A stretch of 64,000 bases of DNA from Beijerinckiaceae bacterium. GTDB taxonomy: Bacteria; Pseudomonadota; Alphaproteobacteria; Rhizobiales; Beijerinckiaceae. The stretch spans positions 1,798,001 through 1,862,000 of the forward strand of contig CP024846.1 of the NCBI GenBank assembly GCA_004564215.1. The letters run 5' to 3'. The position numbers were made by a program, and so were the translations under genes. This document shows, piece by piece, positions 8,137 to 17,713 of the stretch. The notes under the pieces were generated by a model. It was not told the DNA's origin. It did not search any database and saw only the letters and a list, made by a program, of their open reading frames with translations. Position 1 is the stretch's first letter; every line of letters starts with the position of its first letter.

Positions 8137-10902
8137 TCAGCCGGTGGCGCCGAGACCGCTCGCGATGCAATTGATGGATAGAAGGAGGTTTGCTTTATAG
8201 GCCTCCAAAGCCTGATCGGTTTCGCAGGCCCGGAAGCGGCGCAAAAGCTCGACCTGCTCCCGGTTGACCCGGTTGATCGTCGGCAGCCGATGGTCAAGGC
8301 GCGCCCGGTAGCTCGGGAAGCGTTCACCGATTTCACGCTCCTGACTGATCCGCAAAACCATCTCGCGGGTCAGCACGAATTCATGCTCGATCAGCGCGAA
8401 GATGGCATCGCGCTTGGAAGCATCGGGAACAAGGCTCGCATATTCGCGGGCAATCGCCAGATCGACCAGACAGAGGGTTTTCTCGACCTCGCCGATGATC
8501 AGGCGGAACAGCCGCGATTCCTTGAACATCCGGCGCAGCAGCGCCTCGCCGCGTTCCTTACGGACATCGAGGAAGCTTTTGATGCCGCTGCCCATCCCGT
8601 ACCAACCGGTGATGACATGCCGGTTTTGCGACCAGGCGAACACGAAGGGGATCGCCCGCAAATCACCGAGCGAACGCGCGCCGAAGCGCCGCGCCGGCCG
8701 CGATCCGATATTGAGCAGGGAAATCTCCTCGAGCGGGCTCGCCGCTTGAAAATAGGTCAAAAGATCGGGGTGGCCGATAAAGCCCGCATAGGCGGCATGG
8801 GCGGTGCCCGACAGTGCCTCCATGGCTTCCTCGAATTCCGCCCTTGGCACCAGCGCTTGCTCGCGTTCCGAAATCAAAGCGTGCTCCAGGACAGCACTAC
8901 CCAGGACCTCCATCTGATAGGCGGCGGTCCCACGATTGGCATATTTGAACGAGACTACCTCGCCCTGCTCGGTCACCCGGAAGCGTCCATTGATCGAGCC
9001 TGCCGGCTGGGCCGCGATCGCTTGCGCGGTGGGCGAACCGCCCCGGCTGACCGAGCCGCCCCGGCCATGGAAAAACGCGATCGGGATGCCGCTTTCGGTG
9101 CCGATCTTGGTCAGCCGCGTCTGCGCCTTCGCCAGTTCCCAGTTCGAGGATAGAAAGCCGCCATCCTTGTTGGAGTCGGAATAGCCGATCATCACCTCCT
9201 GCACGCCGCCCTGGGCGCGGGCGCTGCGCCGAACCACCGGCAGCGACAAAAGCTCGCGCATGATCGCAGGCGCGGCGCGGAGATCGGTGATGGTTTCAAA
9301 CAGCGGCACGATCGGCAGAGTGCAGGCTTCGACGCCGGCCGCATCCAGAAACAGCCCGGCATGTTTGGCCAGCAGATAAGCGCCGAGAATATCGGCGACC
9401 GAGCGGGTCATGCTCAGAACGAAACAGCCGAATGCTTCACGATCGAATTCGGTGCCCTTGTCGCTGGCGAGCTTGAACATGCCGAGCGTTTCGGCTGCCT
9501 CGGGCGGCAGGTCGAGCGGCGGGCGTTCCGCCGGGAAGGGCCGGGCGAGTTCGGCGGTAACCCAGTCCTTCCACGCCGCCGAGTCGGGCTCGGGCGGCGT
9601 GCCGCCGTCGCGGCCGGCGGTCGCCTGCCAAAGCGTCTGCAATGTTTGGGTTAGCCGTGTCGTGTTCTCGCGCAGATCGAGTCTGACGGTGCGGAAACGG
9701 AAGATCTCCACCGACCAGCGGACCGGCCGCACCAAACTCTCGCCGATATCGGCAGCCCCGCTTTCGATCAGCGCTTCTTCCAGAACCCGAAGATCGGCGA
9801 TCAGTTCGTCGGCGCTGGCATATTCAGCACCACTACCCATGCCGCCGCGCTCGAAATGCGCGATGGTGAGTTGGAGTTTGCGCAGCATGCAAAACAGGAA
9901 CTGGCGATAGGGCTCGCCGGAATTGCGCTGCGCGATCATCGCGCCTTCAAGGCTCTTGGCGAGTGCGCTCGCAAGCGCCTCCTGAAAGGCCGCCGTCGGA
10001 GGCAGTGCCCGCTCGGCAATCGACAGCCTGCGCAGGAGAAGCGACAGGTGCTGCTCGTAATGGCGGAGGCTCGCCAGCGCATTCTCGACAAGCGCCCGGC
10101 GGGTGACGTCATTGGTGACGAAGGGATTGCCGTCGCGGTCGCCGCCGATCCATGAGCCGAATTGAAAAAACGGCGTGAGCGCAAAATGCTCGCCGGGATA
10201 AAATTGATGCAGCGCGCGATCCAATTTTTTCAAAAGGTCGGGAACGCCGTCAAACAAGGTCTCGTGAAAAAAATGCAGACCCCAGGCGACTTCTTGATCG
10301 ACCGAAGGCTTCTCCAGCCGCAATTCGCCGGTCATCCACAAGAGCTCGATCTCATCTCGCAACTGGTCGATCAGCCCGGCCCGTTCACGTGCGGTCCAGC
10401 GCGGCTGTTCCAGCTCGACCAAGAGACGGTAGATGCGGCGATGCTTTTCGAGAACGGTCACGCGCTTGGCTTCGGTGGGATGCGCGGTAATGACCGGCCT
10501 GACCCGCGTCGAAGCCAGCCGTCCGTGCAGTTCCCGCGCCCCAATCTTGAGATTGGCGGCCTGTGCGACGAAGTTGGCGAATGTGCCGGGCACCGCGGTC
10601 TCGCCGCGTTCGCGTTCGGTCTGACGACGCAGCCGCATCGCCGTGTGCTGCTCGACGATCGCAAGCAACTGAAACCAGATTCCGTGGACTTGGAAGACGC
10701 GCGCAAGCAGATCCGGCGCGAAATCCACGACTTCCGTTTTTTCGCTGAGAACCGCGGCAACCTCGGGATGCTGACGGCGCACGATATCGACCAGAAGGTC
10801 GAACAGGATGGCGGCGGTTTCCTCGCCATCGAGCAGGGCCTGGACGTCTCCCGGCGCCGGGCCGATATCCGCCCCTGGAGGGCCGACGTTAGTTTGCATC
10901 AT
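8137..10902 (-). CDS. ppc: Phosphoenolpyruvate carboxylase
   Basis: Carboxylates PEP to oxaloacetate, the CO2-fixing step of the serine cycle. It has 921 residues, the usual full length. Catalytic motifs are present: TAHPTEAKR near residue 140, GSWIGGDRDGNPFVT near 250, GYSDSNKDGG near 575, and the glycine-rich FHGRGGSVSRGG loop near 615. The extreme C-terminus is GLGATG, where allosterically inhibited enzymes such as that of E. coli end RNTG; the Asn that contacts the inhibitor aspartate is therefore replaced by Ala. This fits a serine-cycle enzyme adapted to high flux. ATG occurs twice in tandem (10902 and 10899). It lies between mtkB and mcl. Confidence 0.96.
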   Translation of the reverse strand: MMQTNVGPPGADIGPAPGDVQALLDGEETAAILFDLLVDIVRRQHPEVAAVLSEKTEVVDFAPDLLARVFQVHGIWFQLLAIVEQHTAMRLRRQTERERGETAVPGTFANFVAQAANLKIGARELHGRLASTRVRPVITAHPTEAKRVTVLEKHRRIYRLLVELEQPRWTARERAGLIDQLRDEIELLWMTGELRLEKPSVDQEVAWGLHFFHETLFDGVPDLLKKLDRALHQFYPGEHFALTPFFQFGSWIGGDRDGNPFVTNDVTRRALVENALASLRHYEQHLSLLLRRLSIAERALPPTAAFQEALASALAKSLEGAMIAQRNSGEPYRQFLFCMLRKLQLTIAHFERGGMGSGAEYASADELIADLRVLEEALIESGAADIGESLVRPVRWSVEIFRFRTVRLDLRENTTRLTQTLQTLWQATAGRDGGTPPEPDSAAWKDWVTAELARPFPAERPPLDLPPEAAETLGMFKLASDKGTEFDREAFGCFVLSMTRSVADILGAYLLAKHAGLFLDAAGVEACTLPIVPLFETITDLRAAPAIMRELLSLPVVRRSARAQGGVQEVMIGYSDSNKDGGFLSSNWELAKAQTRLTKIGTESGIPIAFFHGRGGSVSRGGSPTAQAIAAQPAGSINGRFRVTEQGEVVSFKYANRGTAAYQMEVLGSAVLEHALISEREQALVPRAEFEEAMEALSGTAHAAYAGFIGHPDLLTYFQAASPLEEISLLNIGSRPARRFGARSLGDLRAIPFVFAWSQNRHVITGWYGMGSGIKSFLDVRKERGEALLRRMFKESRLFRLIIGEVEKTLCLVDLAIAREYASLVPDASKRDAIFALIEHEFVLTREMVLRISQEREIGERFPSYRARLDHRLPTINRVNREQVELLRRFRACETDQALEAYKANLLLSINCIASGLGATG

Positions 10903-11111
10903 GGATCACACTCGTCGCAGCGGGCGGCCAGGATCTTGGGCTTGTCCGACGTCCGGGCACCGCATCCGAACCTTATCGGTTAGAAATTCGCGGGCTCGAT
11001 GAACCGAATCCGCCGCTCTCCAGTCCTTGCGCAAATCCAAGGTGCATCCCTTGCAAAGATTGCGCGGGGCGCGGCAAGCGGGGCGCAGTGCGTCCCGCCG
11101 GGACCGCTGCC

Positions 11112-11996
11112 TTAGTGAGCCAAGACCTTGGCCATGGTCGAGCCGAGTTCGCTCGGGCTCGGCGCCACGGTGAGGCCGTAGGACTTCATGATTTCCGCCT
11201 TTTCAGCGGCGCTGTCGCCGGTCGCCGAAATGATCGCGCCCGCATGGCCCATGCGGCGGCCTTTTGGCGCGGTCAGGCCGGCGACATAACCAACCACGGG
11301 TTTGGTCATATGGCTCTTGATCCATGCCGCGGCCTCGGCTTCTTGTGGGCCGCCGATCTCGCCGATCATCATCACGGCCTTGGTTTCCGGATCGCGCTCG
11401 AACAAAATCAAATGATCCAAGAACGAGCTGCCGTTGATCGGATCGCCGCCAATGCCGACGCTGGTCGAGACGCCAATGCCGAGGGCTTTCATCTGTGCCG
11501 CGGCTTCATAGCCAAGCGTTCCCGAGCGGGAGACGATGCCCACCGAGCCCTGCATATAGATATTACCCGGCATGATGCCGAGCATCGCTTTGCCGGGGCT
11601 GATGATGCCGGCGCAGTTCGGCCCGACCATCAACGTCCGGTGGTCGCGCTGATAGCGCAAGAGATAGCGCTTGACCCGCATCATGTCCTGGGCGGGAATG
11701 CCGTCGGTGATCGAGCAGACGAGCTGAATGCCCGCATCCGCCGCCTCCATGATGGCGTCGGCGCAGAAAGCCGGCGCGACGAAGGCAATGCTGTGGGTCG
11801 CCCCGGTTTGACGGATCGCTTCCTTGACGGTGTTGAACACCGGCAGGCCGAGATGTGTGCTGCCCCCCTTGCCAGGCGTGACGCCGCCCACGACCTTGGT
11901 GCCGAATTCGATCATTTCCTTGGCGTGGAAAGTGCCTTTGTCGCCGGTGAAGCCCTGAACCAGGACCCGGCTTGTTTCGTCGATCAGAATACTCAT
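11112..11996 (-). CDS. mtkB: Malate-CoA ligase (malate thiokinase), alpha subunit
   Basis: With MtkA it makes L-malyl-CoA from malate, CoA and ATP. The 294 residues follow the succinyl-CoA synthetase alpha-subunit plan. There is an N-terminal CoA-binding Rossmann domain ([17 protein letters not shown]), a ligase domain with [13 protein letters not shown], and the phosphohistidine in GHAGAI near residue 251. The context (mtkA before it, ppc and mcl after it) marks it as malate rather than succinate thiokinase. Its length matches the known methylotroph enzyme rather than TCA-cycle SucD. About 209 bases separate it from ppc. Confidence 0.93.
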   Translation of the reverse strand: MSILIDETSRVLVQGFTGDKGTFHAKEMIEFGTKVVGGVTPGKGGSTHLGLPVFNTVKEAIRQTGATHSIAFVAPAFCADAIMEAADAGIQLVCSITDGIPAQDMMRVKRYLLRYQRDHRTLMVGPNCAGIISPGKAMLGIMPGNIYMQGSVGIVSRSGTLGYEAAAQMKALGIGVSTSVGIGGDPINGSSFLDHLILFERDPETKAVMMIGEIGGPQEAEAAAWIKSHMTKPVVGYVAGLTAPKGRRMGHAGAIISATGDSAAEKAEIMKSYGLTVAPSPSELGSTMAKVLAH

Positions 11997-12145
11997 CGTT
12001 TAAGGCTTCCCCTGAAACAATTCACGGCGAAGGTCACAAACCCCATTCGCCCATAAAAATGCGGAAAACAGGCGTTCGCGGCGCGCTTTCCCTCGTTCTT
12101 CGTCTCGAACGCGCTGTGGCTGCCGCATGTTTTCCTTTCGTCGGC

Positions 12146-13336
12146 TCAGGCCGTGCGGAGGGTGCGTTCCGCCGCACCTTGTGCGGCATCGACCGCCGCC
12201 TTTGCGGCCTCGGCGAGGGTTTCGGCAGAAATGATCGGCAGACCGCTTTTTTGAATGATCTCGCGCCCGGCCTCGACATTGGTGCCGGAGAGGCGGACCA
12301 CGAGCGGCACGTCCACATGCAATTCGCGGCAAGCTTTGACGACGCCCTCGGCGACCCAATCGCAGCGATTGATGCCCGCAAAGACGTTGACGAGGATCGC
12401 TCTGACATTGCGATCGGAGAGCACCAAACGGAACGCCGCCGCAACGCGCTCGGGCGAGGCGCCGCCGCCGACGTCAAGGAAGTTGGCGGGGCTGCCGCCG
12501 GCATATTTGATCATGTCCATGGTCGCCATCGCGAGGCCGGCGCCATTGACGATGCAGCCGATATTGCCATCAAGACCGACATAATTGAGATTATGTTCGG
12601 CGGCCTGAACCTCGCGCGGATCCTCTTGCGAATGGTCGCGCATGTCGGCCACATTGTTCCGCCGGAACAGCGCATTGTCGTCGAACGACATTTTGGCGTC
12701 GAGCGCAAGGACGCGGTCATCCTTGGTGACCACCAGCGGATTGATCTCAACCATCGTGGCGTCAAGATCGCGAAACGCGCGATAGCAGCCGAGCATCGTG
12801 GCCACGGCGCGGCTGACCTGTTTCAGATTGAGCCCGAGACCGAAGGCGATCTCGCGCGCCTCGAACGCCTGAAGGCCAACTGCCGGCTCGACCACGACTT
12901 GCAGGATCTCTTCCGGGTGCTCCTTGGCGATCTCCTCGATCTCCATGCCGCCGAAACGCGAAGCGATGACGCGCACCCGCTCGACCTTACGGTCAAGCAC
13001 GAAGCCAAGATAAATTTCACGTTCGAACGGTTCGGCAACCTCGATATAGACCCGTTGCACGACCTTGCCTTCCGGGCCCGTCTGGTTGGTGACGAGCGTC
13101 TTGCCGAGGAGTTCGGCGGCGGCGGCGCGTACTTCATTATACGTCTTGCACAGCTTGACACCACCGGCCTTGCCACGGCCGCCGGAATGGATTTGCGCCT
13201 TCACGGCCCAATGCCAGCCGCCGAGTTCGGTGGCGCAATAGACGGCCTGATCGGGGCTGTAGGCAACGGCACCATGCGGTGTCGCCACGCCGAAGTTGGC
13301 TAGGATTTCTTTGGCCTGATACTCGTGGATGTCCAA
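12146..13336 (-). CDS. mtkA: Malate-CoA ligase (malate thiokinase), beta subunit
   Basis: The beta subunit carries the ATP-grasp nucleotide site. It has 396 residues and begins [17 protein letters not shown], the classical SucC-type start. [12 protein letters not shown] (near residue 50) and [15 protein letters not shown] with FLDVGGGA (near 275) are typical of the family. The start codon is TTG at 13336. It is supported by a very strong GAAGGAGGGG site 4-5 bases upstream, and no ATG or GTG fits. It is the promoter-proximal gene of the leftward serine-cycle run and faces the divergent glycerate kinase gene. Confidence 0.94.
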   Translation of the reverse strand: MDIHEYQAKEILANFGVATPHGAVAYSPDQAVYCATELGGWHWAVKAQIHSGGRGKAGGVKLCKTYNEVRAAAAELLGKTLVTNQTGPEGKVVQRVYIEVAEPFEREIYLGFVLDRKVERVRVIASRFGGMEIEEIAKEHPEEILQVVVEPAVGLQAFEAREIAFGLGLNLKQVSRAVATMLGCYRAFRDLDATMVEINPLVVTKDDRVLALDAKMSFDDNALFRRNNVADMRDHSQEDPREVQAAEHNLNYVGLDGNIGCIVNGAGLAMATMDMIKYAGGSPANFLDVGGGASPERVAAAFRLVLSDRNVRAILVNVFAGINRCDWVAEGVVKACRELHVDVPLVVRLSGTNVEAGREIIQKSGLPIISAETLAEAAKAAVDAAQGAAERTLRTA

Positions 13337-13860
13337 ATACCCCTCCTTCAGATTCGGACCGCTCCGATCGGCGCGGGCTTATTCATTATATTTTTTGGCG
13401 CCTGCCCTGGAAACCCGGGCGGCCCGAGCCCCGCCGTCGCGCGGAGCCGAAGCCTTAGTGCCAAATTCCCGCCGTATCAACCGTTCAGTTCCTGGCGCCG
13501 CATCGGACCGGCAAATTCCGGAATAGCCTCGCTCTTTGCCGGCCGGCGGTTGGGAACGAGGGTCAAACAGGCCGGAAACCAAGGAAACGCTGCAACGGAA
13601 ACCGGTCCTACTTAGCTGATACAACTTCGTCTGTCCGATTTCGGCGGGCTTTATCCGGCCAACGAGAAAATGGTTGAACCGCGGCTATTTCCGGTTATGA
13701 AACTGCGGTGTTCGGCAAAATACAAGAATATATGCGCCGCGCGCATGCGCTCTATTCGGGTTTCGAGTATTGGCGTAGGCAGGCGCCGCAGCCAAAATAC
13801 GATCCTCCCGAACACTCGATCAATGTTCCCCTGTTGCCGTGCCGGCAACCGTGAAGTGAA
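13337..13860. promoter_or_regulatory. Divergent promoter region of the serine-cycle cluster
   Basis: These 524 bases separate mtkA (leftward) from the glycerate kinase gene (rightward), so they must hold promoters for both units. The segment 13620-13860 is lower in GC and carries a GCGCATGCGC palindrome at about 13741-13750. In methylotrophs the LysR-type activator QscR controls such clusters, but no QscR site could be verified here. No open frame in the region looks coding. Confidence 0.6.
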
Positions 13861-15138
13861 GTGCAAATCACAATGACACTCGATGCCCGCCAGCTGCTTC
13901 GCGATATGTTTGAGGCGGCGGTCGGTGCGGCTTTGCCGAAAAAGTGCCTGCCGCCCCATATGCCGGCGCGCCCCGCCGGCCGCACGATCGTCATCGGGGC
14001 CGGCAAGGCGGCTGGCTCCATGGCCAAGGCGGTCGAAGATCATTGGCCGGGCCCCATCGAAGGACTGGTCGTCACCCGCTATGGCCATGGCGCGCCATGT
14101 CAACATATCGAGGTGATCGAGGCCGGCCATCCGGTCCCTGATGCCGCAGGGCAAGAAGCCGCAGAGCGCATTCTGGCCCTGATCAACGGTCTGACCGCTG
14201 ACGATCTCGTGCTTTGCCTCATTTCAGGGGGCGGCTCGGCGCTTCTCGCTTTGCCTGCGGCCGGCGTGACGCTCGCCGACAAACAGGGGATCAACAAAGC
14301 GCTCCTGAAGAGCGGAGCCACGATTACCGAGATGAATTGCGTGCGTCGGCATTTGTCGGCCATCAAGGGCGGAAAACTCGCCGCCGCCGCCGCACCGGCA
14401 AAAGTCGTGACGCTGATGATTTCGGACGTTCCGGGCGATGATCCTTGCGTGATCGCTTCGGGACCGACGGTCGCCGATCCAACGACCGCAGCCGACGCCT
14501 TGGCGATCCTCGAAAAATACGCCATCGCCGTGCCGCAACATATTCATGCGTATCTCAACTCGCCTGAGGCGGAGACATTGAAGCCCGGCGATCCGCGCCT
14601 CGCCGGCGTCACCAATGTCATGATCGCAACGCCGCAACTCTCGCTCGAAGCCGCCGCTGCGGTCGCCCGCAAGGCAGGCGTGACCCCGCTTATTCTCGCC
14701 AACGCAATTGAAGGCGAAGCCCGCGACGTGGCCTTGGTGCACGCCGCCATCGCGCGGCAAGCCAGTGCTTTCGGTCAGCCCTTGCCGCCTCCTTGCGTCC
14801 TGATTTCGGGCGGCGAAACCACAGTCACCGTGCGTGGAAAAGGCCGCGGCGGCCGCAACGCCGAATTCTTGCTGGCTCTCGGGGTTGCTCTGGACGGCCA
14901 TCCGGGCATTTATGCGCTTGCTGCCGATACCGATGGAATCGACGGCACGGAGGACAACGCCGGCGCGCTGCTTGCCCCTGACAGTCTTGCCCGCGCGGCC
15001 GCGGCCGGTGTCATTGCCAAGGCCAGGCTTGCCGACAATGACGGCTACAGTTTTTTTTCTGCCATCGGCGATCTGGTCGTGACCGGACCGACCTTGACCA
15101 ATGTCAACGATTTCCGCGCCATTATAGTGTTCGGCTGA
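13861..15138 (+). CDS. gck: Glycerate 2-kinase (MOFRL/GckA type)
   Basis: Phosphorylates D-glycerate to 2-phosphoglycerate, returning serine-cycle carbon to PEP. It has 425 residues from GTG 13861; ATG at 13873 is equally possible, since neither has a clear ribosome binding site. The N-terminal domain shows TIVIGAGKAAGSMAKAVE and LCLISGGGSALL. The C-terminal MOFRL domain shows LISGGETTVTVRGKGRGGRN and ALAADTDGIDG. This is the type-2 glycerate kinase fold of methylotrophs and differs from plant GLYK. It is first in the rightward unit, followed by sga, hprA and ftfL, so it takes the product of HprA directly. Confidence 0.93.
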   Translation: MQITMTLDARQLLRDMFEAAVGAALPKKCLPPHMPARPAGRTIVIGAGKAAGSMAKAVEDHWPGPIEGLVVTRYGHGAPCQHIEVIEAGHPVPDAAGQEAAERILALINGLTADDLVLCLISGGGSALLALPAAGVTLADKQGINKALLKSGATITEMNCVRRHLSAIKGGKLAAAAAPAKVVTLMISDVPGDDPCVIASGPTVADPTTAADALAILEKYAIAVPQHIHAYLNSPEAETLKPGDPRLAGVTNVMIATPQLSLEAAAAVARKAGVTPLILANAIEGEARDVALVHAAIARQASAFGQPLPPPCVLISGGETTVTVRGKGRGGRNAEFLLALGVALDGHPGIYALAADTDGIDGTEDNAGALLAPDSLARAAAAGVIAKARLADNDGYSFFSAIGDLVVTGPTLTNVNDFRAIIVFG

Positions 15139-15251
15139 GAGTCGGCGATGTGGCGGCATGGAAGGAAGACCACGCCCGCAACCTCTACGGTTGCGCATGA
15201 GCCAATGGTTTTGTTAATAGAAGCAACCAGTAAACAAATGGAGGGTGCATT

Positions 15252-16490
15252 ATGGCGGGCCGCCACTTTCTTTTCGTTCCCGGACCGACCAACGTCCCGG
15301 ACCGCGTCACACGGGCCATGGTGGTGGCGATGGAAGACCACCGGTCTTCTAAATTTCCAGAACTCACTTTGCCCCTGTTTCAGGATTTGAAGAAGGTCTT
15401 CAAATCCACCGAGGGCCAGGTTTTTATTTTCCCGTCGTCCGGCACCGGAGCTTGGGAAGCTTCGCTTTGCAATACGCTCTCTCCGGGCGACAAGGTTTTG
15501 GCCTCGCGCTTCGGTCAGTTCAGCCATTTGTGGATTGATCTTGCCCAGCGGCTCGGCCTCGACGTCCAGGTTTTGGAAGAAGAATGGGGCACCGGCGTCA
15601 AGCCCGACAAGATCGAAGAGATTCTCCGCGCGGACAAATCGCACCAGATCAAGGCGGTGCTGGCGGTTCAGAACGAGACGGCCACCGGCGTCACCAGCGA
15701 TATTGGTGCCGTCCGCCGCGCGATGAACGCCGCCAACCACCCGGCCCTCCTCTATGTGGATGGTGTGAGTTCAATCGGCAGCATCGATTTCCGCATGGAC
15801 GAATGGGGCGTCGATCTGGCGATCGCCGGCTCGCAGAAGGGGCTCATGCTGCCGGCGGGGCTTGGCATTGTTTGCGCCAGCCCCCGCGCCCTCGCAGCCT
15901 ATAAGAGCGCCGGTCTGAAGCGGGTCTATTTCGATTTTGGCGACATGATCAAGGCCAATGCGACCGGCTATTTCCCTTATACGCCGGCGTTGCCGATGCT
16001 CTATGGCCTCCGCGAATCTTTGAAAATCCTTTTCGAGGAAAAGCTGGAGCGCGTCTTCGAGCGCCACAATGTTCTGGCGAGCGGCGTCCGCGCTGCCGTC
16101 AAAGCCTGGGGTCTGCAGCCCTGCGCCAAGGAGCCGAAATGGTATTCGGACACCGTCACCGCGATCGTCGTCCCACCGGGATTTAACGGCGCCGATGTGA
16201 TCGATGCCGCGTTCCGCCGCTACAATCTTTCGCTCGGCGCCGGCCTGTCCCAGGTCGCGGGCAAAGTGTTCCGGATCGGTCACCTCGGCGATCTCAACGA
16301 CCTTATGGTTCTTGGCGCCATTTCCGGCGCTGAAATGGCGATGGCGGACGTCGGAATCGACGTCAAACTCGGCAGCGGCGTCGCTGCGGCCCAGTCGCAT
16401 TTCCGCTCGACCATCATGGCCAAGGAAAAGAAACCCTCGGACCAGGAACATTTCGCCGAGCTGCACCCGGAAGGTGTCCTCAACGATTGA
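15252..16490 (+). CDS. sga: Serine-glyoxylate aminotransferase
   Basis: Transfers the amino group of serine to glyoxylate, giving hydroxypyruvate and glycine. It is a PLP class V aminotransferase of 412 residues. The start MAGRHFLFVPGPTNVPDRV is family-typical, and the Schiff-base lysine is K196 in AGSQKGLMLP. The segment YVDGVSSIGSIDF holds the cofactor-contacting Asp. ATG is preceded by GGAGGGT at good spacing. It lies 113 bases after the glycerate kinase and 258 bases before hprA. Confidence 0.96.
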   Translation: MAGRHFLFVPGPTNVPDRVTRAMVVAMEDHRSSKFPELTLPLFQDLKKVFKSTEGQVFIFPSSGTGAWEASLCNTLSPGDKVLASRFGQFSHLWIDLAQRLGLDVQVLEEEWGTGVKPDKIEEILRADKSHQIKAVLAVQNETATGVTSDIGAVRRAMNAANHPALLYVDGVSSIGSIDFRMDEWGVDLAIAGSQKGLMLPAGLGIVCASPRALAAYKSAGLKRVYFDFGDMIKANATGYFPYTPALPMLYGLRESLKILFEEKLERVFERHNVLASGVRAAVKAWGLQPCAKEPKWYSDTVTAIVVPPGFNGADVIDAAFRRYNLSLGAGLSQVAGKVFRIGHLGDLNDLMVLGAISGAEMAMADVGIDVKLGSGVAAAQSHFRSTIMAKEKKPSDQEHFAELHPEGVLND

Positions 16491-16748
16491 TCGGCGGATT
16501 CGCCGCGCCGATTTGCTCCACCGTAAGGCCGCTTGATCTTTGGAAGCGGTCCCACCTTCGAAGCGCCGCCCGCACGCGGGCGGCTACTCCTTTCGCAAAG
16601 ACGATATTGCCGCAACGCGGAAGGAACCGAGCCTGAAAACAGGCGTCGCGATGTTCACGCGGGCACGCCCAAAATGTATTTCGGCGAAATTTGCCGGAAT
16701 GCTCCGCTGGCGGAACCGGCACACTTCAATTCATGGAAAGATCACGCC

Positions 16749-17690
16749 GTGCAACACTCGATCGTCTTTCTCGACCGCTCGACCCTCGAGGCCAATCTGC
16801 GGACACCCAATTTTCCGCACAATTATACGGAATATGCCGTCACCGCCCCTGACGAGATTGTTCCCCGCCTTCGCGACGCGACGATTGCCATCATCAACAA
16901 AGTCCCCATGCGCGAGGCCACGCTCGCACAGCTCCCCAATCTCAAATTGATCGCAGTCGCGGCAACCGGCACGGACGTCGTCGATAAGACCTATTGCAAG
17001 TCGCGCGGCATTATCGTCTCGAACATCCGAAATTATGCGTTCAACACGGTTCCCGAGCATGTCTTCGCGCTTGCCTTCGCGCTTCGCCGCAATCTCCTCG
17101 CTTACCGCGACGATGTGCGCGCCGGACGTTGGCAGGCCTGCGATCAATTCTGCTTTTTCGACCATCCGATCCGCGACATGACGGGCTCGACCATCGGCAT
17201 CGTCGGCTATGGCGCGATCGGCAAGTCGGTTGGACGGATCGCCGAAGCCTTCGGCCAGAAGGTGCTGGCCTATGATGTCTTTGAGCAGCCAGGCCTGACC
17301 GATCTCGACACTTTGCTGCGCGAAAGCGACATCATCACCCTTCATTTGCCGCTGACGCCCGAGACCAAGAACATGATTGGCCCGGCCGAATTCCGGAAGA
17401 TGAAAAAGGACGCCATTCTGATCAATACCGGCCGTGGCGGGCTGGTCGACGAGGCGGCCCTGGCCGAGGCGCTCACCCAAAAAATCATCGGCGGCGCGGG
17501 TTTCGACGTTCTCACCGTCGAGCCTCCGAAGCAAGGCAATATCCTGCTTGATTTACGACTTCCCAACCTCATCATCACGCCGCATGTCGCGTGGGCAAGC
17601 CGGGAAGCCATGCAGATCCTCGCCGACCAGCTCATCGACAACGTGGACGCATTCGCGGCAGGCAAGCCGCAAAATGTGGTTGAAGCCTGA
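16749..17690 (+). CDS. hprA: NAD(P)-dependent hydroxypyruvate reductase
   Basis: Reduces hydroxypyruvate to D-glycerate. GTG at 16749 ([16 protein letters not shown]) gives 313 residues and aligns with known methylotroph enzymes. Longer in-frame readings back to 16533 add unnatural sequence. It is a D-2-hydroxyacid dehydrogenase: Rossmann motif [13 protein letters not shown], catalytic Arg in [10 protein letters not shown], Glu in DVLTVEPP and His in TPHVAWAS. It follows sga and is 23 bases from ftfL, so it is probably cotranscribed with it. Confidence 0.95.
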   Translation: MQHSIVFLDRSTLEANLRTPNFPHNYTEYAVTAPDEIVPRLRDATIAIINKVPMREATLAQLPNLKLIAVAATGTDVVDKTYCKSRGIIVSNIRNYAFNTVPEHVFALAFALRRNLLAYRDDVRAGRWQACDQFCFFDHPIRDMTGSTIGIVGYGAIGKSVGRIAEAFGQKVLAYDVFEQPGLTDLDTLLRESDIITLHLPLTPETKNMIGPAEFRKMKKDAILINTGRGGLVDEAALAEALTQKIIGGAGFDVLTVEPPKQGNILLDLRLPNLIITPHVAWASREAMQILADQLIDNVDAFAAGKPQNVVEA

Positions 17691-17713
17691 GCGCGGCTTC
17701 AAGAGGAGGAACA

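Noticed and set aside
13670..13876. 68-codon frame in the divergent serine-cycle promoter region
   Set aside because: Composition is not protein-like and it lies where promoters are expected.
16533..16748. Longer hprA reading from an upstream start
   Set aside because: The added 72 residues are unlike hydroxypyruvate reductases; GTG 16749 fits the family length and start.
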